From assembly GCF_018448905.1 (NCBI RefSeq), contig NZ_RCWA01000002.1, positions 186,001 through 250,000 of the forward strand: a stretch of 64,000 nt of DNA, given 5' to 3'. Each line of letters begins with the position of its first letter. The first letter of the stretch is position 1. Position numbers and translations under genes: made by a program. The DNA is from Photorhabdus heterorhabditis. Lineage in GTDB: Bacteria > Pseudomonadota > Gammaproteobacteria > Enterobacterales > Enterobacteriaceae. This document shows, one piece after another, positions 55,027 through 64,000 of the stretch. Below the pieces are notes generated by a model. The model was not told the origin of the DNA, searched no databases, and saw nothing but the letters and a program-made list of their open reading frames with translations.

Positions 55027-57303
55027 ATGCTCAACCAAGAGCTTGAACTTAGTCTTAATATTGCTTTTGCTAAAGCGCGGGATAACAGACATGAGTTTAT
55101 GACCGTGGAGCACCTGTTGCTGGCGTTGTTAAGCAATTCATCAGCGCGTGAAGCATTGGAAGCTTGCAAGGTCGATCTGGTTCAATTGCGCCAGGAACTG
55201 GAGAATTTCATTTCACAAACCACACCATTATTGCCTGAAAATGATGAACGGGAGACTCAGCCGACATTGAGTTTTCAGCGTGTTCTTCAACGTGCGGTAT
55301 TTCATGTTCAGTCTTCTGGGCGTTCCGAAGTGTCAGGGGCTAATGTACTGGTGGCTATTTTCAGCGAGCAGGAGTCTCAGGCGGCTTATTTGCTGCGTAA
55401 ACATGATGTCAGCCGCCTGGATGTGGTTAATTTCATTTCTCATGGGGCTCAGAAAGAAGACACTGAATCGGATCATCTAGGAACAGGTGCGCAGGCTGCG
55501 GAAGAACCGCCGGTAGGTGAAGATCGTCTGGAGAATTTTACCGCTAATCTTAATCAACTCGCTCAGAAAGGGCAGATTGATCCATTGATTGGTCGCCAGG
55601 GCGAGTTAGAGAGAACGATTCAAGTATTGTGCCGTCGCCGGAAAAATAACCCATTGTTGGTAGGTGAATCGGGGGTTGGTAAGACAGCTATTGCTGAAGG
55701 GTTAGCATGGCGGATTGTGCAAAAAGATGTGCCGGAAGTGATGGCGGATTGTACGATTTATTCACTGGATATAGGTTCATTGCTGGCAGGGACTAAATAT
55801 CGTGGTGATTTTGAGAAGCGCTTCAAATCTCTGTTAAAAACCCTTGAGCAGGATAGAAAAAGTATTCTATTCATAGATGAAATCCATACCATTATTGGTG
55901 CGGGTGCGGCGTCAGGGGGGCAAGTAGATGCGGCCAATCTGATTAAGCCACTATTATCCAGTGGTCGAATCAGGGTGATTGGGTCCACGACCTATCATGA
56001 GTTCAGTAATATTTTTGAAAAAGATCGGGCGCTGGCTCGTCGTTTTCAGAAGATTGATATTGTGGAGCCATCACCAGAAGAGACAGTACAGATTATTAAA
56101 GGGTTGCGGACCAAATATGAGGCGCACCATGATGTGCGTTATACCACGAAAGCTATTCGTGCTGCGGTTGATTTGTCAGTGAAATACATTACTGACCGTC
56201 ATTTACCGGATAAAGCCATAGATGTTATTGATGAGGCAGGAGCGCGTACTCGTTTGGTGCCAGTCAGCCGTCGTAAGAAAACAATCAATGTATCGGATAT
56301 TGAATCTGTTGTCGCGCGTATTGCTCGTATTCCTGAGAAAACCGTTTCTGCCAGTGATAAGGATGTTCTGAAGACGCTGGATGATCGGTTGAAAATGTTG
56401 GTGTTTGGTCAGGACACCGCAATTGCGGCATTGACTGAAGCCATTAAAATGAGTCGTGCAGGATTAGGGCAGGATAATAAACCAGTGGGTTCTTTTCTGC
56501 TTGCAGGCCCGACAGGTGTTGGTAAGACAGAGGTCACCGTCCAACTTGCCAGGGTGCTGAATATTAAATTATTGCGCTTTGATATGTCGGAATATATGGA
56601 GCGCCATACCGTAAGCCGTCTGATTGGTGCACCGCCGGGATATGTTGGTTTTGATCAGGGAGGATTACTGACAGATGCTGTGATTAAACACCCTCATTCA
56701 GTATTGTTGCTTGATGAGATCGAAAAAGCGCATCCCGATGTATTTAATCTGTTATTACAGGTCATGGATAACGGTACCCTGACCGATAACAATGGCCGTA
56801 AAGCGGATTTCCGCAATGTTATTTTGGTCATGACAACGAACGCGGGTGTACGTGAAACTCAGCGCACATCCATTGGATTTAAGCAGCAGGATAACAGTTC
56901 TGATGCAATGGAAGAGATCAAGAAGGTATTTACACCAGAATTCCGTAACCGCCTTGATGGCATCATCTGGTTTAATGCGCTTTCTATTGAGGTTATTCAG
57001 CAGGTAGTAGATAAATTTATTGTTGCACTGCAAGCACAATTGGATGAAAAAGGCGTTTCACTGGAGGTCAGTGCAGATGCCCGTCAATGGTTGTGTGATA
57101 AAGGATATGATAAAACGATGGGTGCTCGTCCAATGGCTCGGGTTATTCAGGATAGTTTGAAGAAACCGCTGGCAAATGAATTGTTGTTTGGCTCATTAGT
57201 TCACGGCGGTTCAGTTAGTATTGGTCTGGATAAGGCAAAACAAGTGCTGACTTATGATTTCAGTAATGCTTATAAGCAGAAACCAGAAGATGTAGTGCAC
57301 TGA
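55027..57303 (+). CDS. clpA: ATP-dependent Clp protease ATPase subunit ClpA
   Basis: Unfoldase that feeds substrates to ClpP. The 758-residue protein has the double Clp N-domain (about 1-140), AAA+ domain 1 (Walker A GESGVGKT near 214-221) and domain 2 (GPTGVGKT near 495-502, [21 protein letters not shown]), and the IGF-like ClpP-docking loop in TSIGFKQQ. I chose the ATG at 55027 ([19 protein letters not shown] upstream) over a GTG at 55021. Confidence 0.97.
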   Translation: MLNQELELSLNIAFAKARDNRHEFMTVEHLLLALLSNSSAREALEACKVDLVQLRQELENFISQTTPLLPENDERETQPTLSFQRVLQRAVFHVQSSGRSEVSGANVLVAIFSEQESQAAYLLRKHDVSRLDVVNFISHGAQKEDTESDHLGTGAQAAEEPPVGEDRLENFTANLNQLAQKGQIDPLIGRQGELERTIQVLCRRRKNNPLLVGESGVGKTAIAEGLAWRIVQKDVPEVMADCTIYSLDIGSLLAGTKYRGDFEKRFKSLLKTLEQDRKSILFIDEIHTIIGAGAASGGQVDAANLIKPLLSSGRIRVIGSTTYHEFSNIFEKDRALARRFQKIDIVEPSPEETVQIIKGLRTKYEAHHDVRYTTKAIRAAVDLSVKYITDRHLPDKAIDVIDEAGARTRLVPVSRRKKTINVSDIESVVARIARIPEKTVSASDKDVLKTLDDRLKMLVFGQDTAIAALTEAIKMSRAGLGQDNKPVGSFLLAGPTGVGKTEVTVQLARVLNIKLLRFDMSEYMERHTVSRLIGAPPGYVGFDQGGLLTDAVIKHPHSVLLLDEIEKAHPDVFNLLLQVMDNGTLTDNNGRKADFRNVILVMTTNAGVRETQRTSIGFKQQDNSSDAMEEIKKVFTPEFRNRLDGIIWFNALSIEVIQQVVDKFIVALQAQLDEKGVSLEVSADARQWLCDKGYDKTMGARPMARVIQDSLKKPLANELLFGSLVHGGSVSIGLDKAKQVLTYDFSNAYKQKPEDVVH

Positions 57304-57313
57304 TATAGGATCG

Positions 57314-57351
57314 CACCACAGGCGAATATAAAACTGCTATTGCCTGTGGTG
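57314..57351. terminator. Hairpin between clpA and infA
   Basis: A perfect 10-base stem CACCACAGGC/GCCTGTGGTG with an 18-base loop between convergent clpA and infA. No clear T tract on either strand. The serW tRNA gene that sits here in E. coli is absent. Confidence 0.55.
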
Positions 57352-57374
57352 TAATACCTAAAAACGGTAATGAA

Positions 57375-57593
<219 letters not shown>

Positions 57594-57749
57594 CTAATCC
57601 TCTAAGTTTAACAACCATCGTTTTTAACGGGCAAGATAATGCCGAAAAACCCTCATTATGTAAAGGAATGTTGTATTTTGAACCACTATTTTGCAAACAG
57701 CGCAAAGTGACAGGTCCATCAAAATCAACATTAATGGGTAAAATGTTGA

Positions 57750-58439
57750 TTATAATTCCAGTACTTGTTGCAACCAGCAGCCTGGTTTTAATGGTCGATT
57801 TCTAAATTGATAAAGATACTGAATGAATTTTTCCCTGGAGATTTCTTTCGCTCCTAATGACGCGGTGTGATGGTTCAGAACCTGGCAATCAATTAGGTCA
57901 CCATAGTGTCGCAGGAAGTGGTGATAAAAAGCAATAAGCGCGCATTTGGATGCATTCTCCATTTTGCTGAACATAGACTCACCGCAAAATAGTGTACCAA
58001 CGCTGACACCGTACAGGCCACCAACAAGCCGTTCATCATGCCAGACTTCTACTGAATGCGCCTGTCCTGTCTGATGTAATACCTGATAACCTTGCTTAAC
58101 ATCCCTGCCTATCCAGGTTCCTTCCTGCCGTTGTGCGCAGGAGTCGATCACTTGTTCAAAAGCATGATTTACCGTAATACGGTATGGGTGATTTCGCAGA
58201 AACCGACGTAATGTCCGACCAGTATGTAATTCACCCTTAATGATTACCGCTCGCGGATCAGGAGACCACCAAAGCGGCACTTCATTTGGTAAAAACCAGG
58301 GGAAAATTCCTTCATTGTAAGCTGCATTCAATCGTCCAGCAGATAAATCTCCTCCTACTGCCAGCAGGCCATTAGGTTCCGTTAATGCCTCTTCTGGCAG
58401 AGGAAAGCCATATGAATCATCCAGTTGAATTATTGGCAT
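57750..58439 (-). CDS. aat: Leucyl/phenylalanyl-tRNA-protein transferase
   Basis: Adds Leu or Phe to proteins with N-terminal Arg or Lys, making them substrates for ClpS-ClpAP. The 229-residue protein has [26 protein letters not shown], the start of the GNAT-like domain, and [18 protein letters not shown] and [21 protein letters not shown]. It lies 6 bases after cydC, as in the E. coli cydDC-aat-infA order, and near its functional partners clpS and clpA. Confidence 0.97.
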   Translation of the reverse strand: MPIIQLDDSYGFPLPEEALTEPNGLLAVGGDLSAGRLNAAYNEGIFPWFLPNEVPLWWSPDPRAVIIKGELHTGRTLRRFLRNHPYRITVNHAFEQVIDSCAQRQEGTWIGRDVKQGYQVLHQTGQAHSVEVWHDERLVGGLYGVSVGTLFCGESMFSKMENASKCALIAFYHHFLRHYGDLIDCQVLNHHTASLGAKEISREKFIQYLYQFRNRPLKPGCWLQQVLEL

Positions 58440-58445
58440 TGTGTA

Positions 58446-60197
58446 TTACAGCTCCGATTCAGGACCAATACGATATTGTTGCTGATAAAACTGATAATAG
58501 TGGCCTTGTTGAGCCAATAACTCATCATGCTGTCCTTGTTCAACAATTGTACCTCCGTCCATAACGTAAATACGGTTCATATGGTGAAGCCCGTACAGAC
58601 GATGAGTAACAATAATCAATGTCTTATGCTGACAGTGTTGGTGCAGCAGGGACAGAATTTGCTGCTCAGTGTCTGCATCAAGCCCTTCAGTGGGTTCATC
58701 TAATAACATCAGTGGTGCTGAGTGCAATAATGCTCTGGCAATTCCCAGACGGCGTTGTTCACCGCCTGATAACTGACGACCGCCTTCGCCCATCCAGCAG
58801 TTCAGCCCTTCATCTGTTGCCAGCAAATTGCTTAAACCTACCTGTTTCAACACAATTTCCAATTCATTATCGGTTGCATTGGGTTTTGCCAATAATAAAT
58901 TTTCACGTAAAGTATGGCTGAATACATGAACACGTTGTGAAACGACAGACATCATACTGCGCAGAGTGGGTTCGTCATAAATAGAAACAGGATGCTGGTT
59001 CAGACAGATAGTGCCTGCATCACTATTCCATGCGCGTGTTAGTAACTGTAACAAAGTCGATTTACCGCAACCTGTTTTTCCTAACAGAGCGATATGCTCT
59101 CCTGCTTGCAAGGAGAGAGAAATGTTTTTCAAGACCGGTAATGCCTGACCGGGATAAGTGAAACTGAGATTTTCAATGTCAACATTGACCTGCTCTGAGC
59201 TTTTTGGCCCTGATGCGGGGAAAATAATTTCCGGCTGTTGTTGCATCAATTGGGAAACGCGGGTTGCCGAGGTAATAACTTGCCCCAGATGCTGGAATGC
59301 GGCAGTGACAGGACCTAGGGCTTCAAAAGCCGCAAGAGAGCAGAAAACAAACAGCGCAATCAATGCTCCTGGCTGGTGGTTATCACCGACACCATTAGCT
59401 GCCATCCATAGGATCAACGTGACAGTCATCCCGGTAGCAAAAATCATGATTGCTTGTGACAAGCCTGTTAGATTAGCTTGCTGTTGCTGACGCTTTAACC
59501 AACGGGACTCAATATCCTCCATCGACTTGCGGAAGCGGCCAAGTGCACCGAATACCATTAATTCGGCTTGCCCCTGTAATGCCGCAGTGAGTTGAGTACG
59601 GTACTGACCACGCAGAATAGTTAAATCGCGGCCAATGGGTTTACCTGCGTTATAGAATACAAAGGGTAGCAGGAGCAGCAGAGCCAGCATAATACCGCCG
59701 AGAGTATAAGCCAGCGTGAGATCCAGAAAACCAAGGCCGAAAGTCAGTATGATGATGATAACAAAGGCGGCAAATATCGGTGAAATGACCCGTAAATAGA
59801 GATGATCCAGTGTTTCAACATCAGCAACCAACCGATTTAGTAATTCACCTTGGCGAAAACGGGCAATGCCTCCCGGAGAAAGGGGTAAAATTTTCTGAAA
59901 TGCAAATACTCGCAAATGAGCCAGTACACGGAACGTTGCATCATGGCTGACCAACCGTTCAGCATAACGCCCGGCAGTACGCAGAATGGCAGATCCACGG
60001 ACACCCGCAGCCGGTAACATATAGTTGAATGTATAGATTCCGCTAAAACCGGCCAATGCTGTGCCTGCAAGGAACCAACCAGAGAGCGTCAGCAAGCCTA
60101 TGCTGGCGAGCATAGTCACCGTAGCTAATACCATTCCCAGACTGATAAGAAACCAATGGCGGCGATAGAGCGCCAGAAATGGAAGCAATACCTGCAT
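58446..60197 (-). CDS. cydC: Glutathione/cysteine ABC exporter subunit CydC
   Basis: Half of the CydDC heterodimer, which exports glutathione and cysteine to the periplasm and is required for cytochrome bd assembly. The 583-residue protein has six transmembrane helices (about 1-320) and a C-terminal ATPase: Walker A GKTGCGKST, signature LSGGEQRRLGIARAL, Walker B LMLLDEPTEGLD and VTHR. It starts 2 bases after cydD ends. Confidence 0.96.
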   Translation of the reverse strand: MQVLLPFLALYRRHWFLISLGMVLATVTMLASIGLLTLSGWFLAGTALAGFSGIYTFNYMLPAAGVRGSAILRTAGRYAERLVSHDATFRVLAHLRVFAFQKILPLSPGGIARFRQGELLNRLVADVETLDHLYLRVISPIFAAFVIIIILTFGLGFLDLTLAYTLGGIMLALLLLLPFVFYNAGKPIGRDLTILRGQYRTQLTAALQGQAELMVFGALGRFRKSMEDIESRWLKRQQQQANLTGLSQAIMIFATGMTVTLILWMAANGVGDNHQPGALIALFVFCSLAAFEALGPVTAAFQHLGQVITSATRVSQLMQQQPEIIFPASGPKSSEQVNVDIENLSFTYPGQALPVLKNISLSLQAGEHIALLGKTGCGKSTLLQLLTRAWNSDAGTICLNQHPVSIYDEPTLRSMMSVVSQRVHVFSHTLRENLLLAKPNATDNELEIVLKQVGLSNLLATDEGLNCWMGEGGRQLSGGEQRRLGIARALLHSAPLMLLDEPTEGLDADTEQQILSLLHQHCQHKTLIIVTHRLYGLHHMNRIYVMDGGTIVEQGQHDELLAQQGHYYQFYQQQYRIGPESEL

Positions 60198-60199
60198 AA

Positions 60200-61969
60200 T
60201 TAAAGCTCCTCATTCCGATGGGATAACAGACGGGTGAATACTTCCCCAGACTGACTTAGCGTCTGGTAATCTCCTTGTTCAATGATTAATCCCTTTTCCA
60301 TGACCCAGATCTGATCATATCCCAGCGTTTCTTCCAGTTGGTGAGTCACTAATAGAGTTGTCTGATAATGAGATGCTTGATTCAGTGTTTCCATCACCCG
60401 TTGCTCACTATGAGCATCCAGACTAGCGGCAGGTTCATCCAGTAATAATAACTGGCAAGGTTTTAATAAGGCACGGGCGACAGCGATACGCTGAGCCTGA
60501 CCAACGGACAACCGTGCTGCATTATCACCGATAATGGTATTCAGCCCATTAGGAAAATCATTAACAAATTCGGTGACATATGCCCGTTCCATAACCTGAT
60601 CGATTTGTTGTTGATTAGCATCAGGTTGGTTAAGCCGAATATTATCAAGCAAAGTTTGTTCAGGTAGATGTGGGTTTTGCCCAACCCAACTTAGTTGATC
60701 TCGCCATTTTTGTGGCTCTAATTCTCGCAGTTCGGTGCCATTGATTTGGACTGAGCCACGATAGGGTAAAAACCCTAACAATAAATTCAAGAGGGAGCTT
60801 TTGCCCGCACCGCTTTGACCAACTAATGCAACTCGTTGATTTTTCGCTATAGTAAAATTTAACGGACCGGCGAGCAGACTGCCATTATGAGCCAGAATTT
60901 CCAGATTATTAGCGATTATCGTCACTGAATCTTGGGGGGATAGCGTTTTACCGCCACCGGAGGGGGCTTGCTCACCATCACTGCTTAACAACGTGACTAA
61001 TGATTCGGCTGCTCCAATGGCTTGTGCTTTAGCGTGATAATAAGTACCAAGATCACGTAGTGGCTGGAAAAACTCCGGCGCGAGGATCAACACTAAAAAA
61101 CCCGCAAATAGAGTGATTCCCATACCGTAACTGCCAAAATTAAGTTCACCAAGATAGGAAAAACCAAAATAGACAGCGACGACGGCAATGGAAATAGCCG
61201 CAAAGAATTCCAGCACAGCTGAAGAGAGAAACGCCATCCGCAGAACTTCCATCGTTCTGCGGCGGAAGTTATCAGTGGATTCGCTGATCTGTTGTATTTC
61301 TGCTTTACCACGATAAAACAGGCGCAGTGTTTCCAATCCGCGCAGACGATCAAGGAAATTACCGCTCAATCGTCCTAAAGCGACGAAATTGCGTCGGTTA
61401 GCATCTGCTGCACCTAAACCAACTAATGCCATAAACAAGGGAATAAGTGGGGCGGTCGCGAACAAAATCAGCCCGGCAGCCCAATTAATCGGAAATAAGG
61501 TAATCAGGATGAGAATAGGGATCATCACGGCGAGATACATCTGAGGCAGATAGCGGGAGTAATAATCTTGCATATCTTCAATCTGCTCAAGAATAATTGT
61601 TGCCCAGCTACCTGCTGGTTTGCCTTTAACCCATACCGGGCCAAGTTGTTCAAGCTTATCTAATACCATAGCGCGGATTTTCTGGCGCACGATTTTGCCA
61701 CAAATAAAACCAATTCGTTCCCGGATAGCACTGATCATTGCCCGTAGAGCAAAAGTCGCTGCCAACATCAAAAATTTATCTGTGATGTGTTCGCGGGGGA
61801 TATTATCCATGATTAAAGCTTGCAGGATTGAGGCCAGTAACCAGGCTTGGGTGATGATCAACAATCCACTGATTAAGCCAAATAGCATGGACAGGCGGAG
61901 CCAGCGCTGGGCTGGAGCACTTTGCTGCTTTAGCCAGCGAATCAATTCATACTGTCTTGTTTTATCCAT
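60200..61969 (-). CDS. cydD: Glutathione/cysteine ABC exporter subunit CydD
   Basis: The other half of CydDC, 589 residues, six helices and an ATPase domain. Walker A GQSGAGKSS, signature region LSVGQAQRIAVARAL (a variant of LSGGQ that is normal in CydD), Walker B LLLLDEPAASLD and VTHQ. trxB lies upstream on the same strand after a 128-base gap, as in E. coli. Confidence 0.96.
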   Translation of the reverse strand: MDKTRQYELIRWLKQQSAPAQRWLRLSMLFGLISGLLIITQAWLLASILQALIMDNIPREHITDKFLMLAATFALRAMISAIRERIGFICGKIVRQKIRAMVLDKLEQLGPVWVKGKPAGSWATIILEQIEDMQDYYSRYLPQMYLAVMIPILILITLFPINWAAGLILFATAPLIPLFMALVGLGAADANRRNFVALGRLSGNFLDRLRGLETLRLFYRGKAEIQQISESTDNFRRRTMEVLRMAFLSSAVLEFFAAISIAVVAVYFGFSYLGELNFGSYGMGITLFAGFLVLILAPEFFQPLRDLGTYYHAKAQAIGAAESLVTLLSSDGEQAPSGGGKTLSPQDSVTIIANNLEILAHNGSLLAGPLNFTIAKNQRVALVGQSGAGKSSLLNLLLGFLPYRGSVQINGTELRELEPQKWRDQLSWVGQNPHLPEQTLLDNIRLNQPDANQQQIDQVMERAYVTEFVNDFPNGLNTIIGDNAARLSVGQAQRIAVARALLKPCQLLLLDEPAASLDAHSEQRVMETLNQASHYQTTLLVTHQLEETLGYDQIWVMEKGLIIEQGDYQTLSQSGEVFTRLLSHRNEEL

Positions 61970-62097
61970 AGGAAAAACTTCTGATTTAGCGGGTGATGAT
62001 AACGATGTACTAAAGAGGCTGGACTGGTGTCAGCAGCCTGCCGATATGTTACATGTTAAAAGGTGCTACCGAAATAGCGCCTTGAAAGAAAAAGAAT

Positions 62098-63561
<1,464 letters not shown>

Positions 63562-64000
63562 ATGATAGATAATAAAAAGCGTCCGGGAAAAGATCTTGAT
63601 CGTATAGATCGTAATATACTCAATGAGTTGCAGAAAGATGGTAGAATTTCTAACGTAGAACTGTCTAAACGGGTAGGGTTGTCACCAACACCTTGTTTGG
63701 AGCGGGTTCGTCGCTTGGAACGCCAGGGATTTATTACTGGCTACACCGCGTTGCTAAATCCTCATTATTTGGATGCATCATTGTTGGTATTTGTTGAAAT
63801 TACCCTGAACCGTGGTGCTCCAGATGTTTTTGAACAATTCAATGCTGCTGTGCAGAAATTGGAAGAGATTCAGGAATGTCATTTAGTTTCCGGTGATTTC
63901 GACTACTTATTGAAAACCCGCGTACCGGACATGTCAGCGTATCGTAAGTTACTGGGCGAAACTTTGCTACGTCTGCCAGGTGTTAATGACACCCGCACAT
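63562..64000 (+). CDS. lrp: Leucine-responsive regulator Lrp (partial)
   Basis: Global transcription regulator of amino-acid metabolism and, in Photorhabdus and Xenorhabdus, of host-association traits. The first 146 of about 164 codons are in the window; the gene runs off the right end. The AsnC-type helix-turn-helix (about 12-60, DGRISNVELSKRVGLSPTPC) and the RAM/effector domain (FVEITLNRGAPDVFEQF, CHLVSGDFDYLL) are nearly identical to E. coli Lrp. The start at 63562 follows a weak ribosome binding site. Confidence 0.97.
   Translation, partial: MIDNKKRPGKDLDRIDRNILNELQKDGRISNVELSKRVGLSPTPCLERVRRLERQGFITGYTALLNPHYLDASLLVFVEITLNRGAPDVFEQFNAAVQKLEEIQECHLVSGDFDYLLKTRVPDMSAYRKLLGETLLRLPGVNDTRT

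Overview
The window is chromosomal DNA of a gamma-proteobacterium of the order Enterobacterales, most likely Photorhabdus (a Xenorhabdus-like relative is the alternative). The reasons are: nearly every housekeeping protein matches its Escherichia coli counterpart closely and in recognisable blocks of shared gene order; intergenic DNA is very AT-rich; and ERIC palindromic repeats are unusually dense (13 whole or partial copies in 64 kb), as is known for Photorhabdus. The species call is inference; no database was searched.

Layout. 1-2.6 kb: an SDR oxidoreductase and an MFS transporter. 2.8-9.7 kb: folE-yeiB, then sanA, maeA, cdd, yohK, yohJ on the minus strand. 9.8-20.8 kb: metG (-) and mrp (+) diverging, udk-dcd-asmA (+), a GNAT acetyltransferase (-), yegH (-), gnd (+). 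20.9-23.9 kb: an AT-rich accessory segment with two paralogous beta/gamma-crystallin-like proteins. 23.9-25.9 kb: yeaK and yiaY. 26.2-33.4 kb: the complete histidine operon hisLGDCBHAFI (-) with a leader peptide containing five consecutive His codons and an attenuator. 33.8-36.7 kb: yeeZ, gstB and dacC. 36.7-42.4 kb: a gene-poor AT-rich accessory segment with two small paralogous proteins of unknown function, several ERICs, a second small inverted-repeat element present twice, and sdaC. 42.5-49.1 kb: ybjG, the small RNA gene rybB with a sigma-E-type promoter, grxA, a frameshifted ybjC, ybjN, rlmC and the arginine transporter artPIQM. 49.4-54.1 kb: lysO, macAB and cspD. 54.7-64 kb: clpS-clpA, infA, aat-cydC-cydD, trxB and the start of lrp, which runs off the right edge.

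Functionally the window is mostly core metabolism: histidine biosynthesis from PRPP, folate precursor synthesis, pyrimidine salvage and dUTP supply (cdd, udk, dcd), the oxidative pentose phosphate pathway, malate oxidation, amino-acid transport, cell-wall maintenance (dacC, ybjG, sanA), N-end-rule proteolysis (aat, clpS, clpA), and thiol export for cytochrome bd assembly (cydDC).

The most informative unusual points are: (1) a paralogous empty/filled site pair at 38.2-38.8 kb showing that a 127-bp ERIC entered a TA dinucleotide and left a TA on both sides; (2) the host of that insertion is itself a two-copy ~114-bp element with terminal inverted repeats, a candidate MITE; (3) an ERIC lies 21 bp upstream of hisL, so the his promoter is either inside it or separated by it from the leader; (4) two pairs of accessory paralogs, each with similar hairpin-bearing 3' flanks; (5) a frameshift in ybjC next to an apparent loss of nfsA-rimK.
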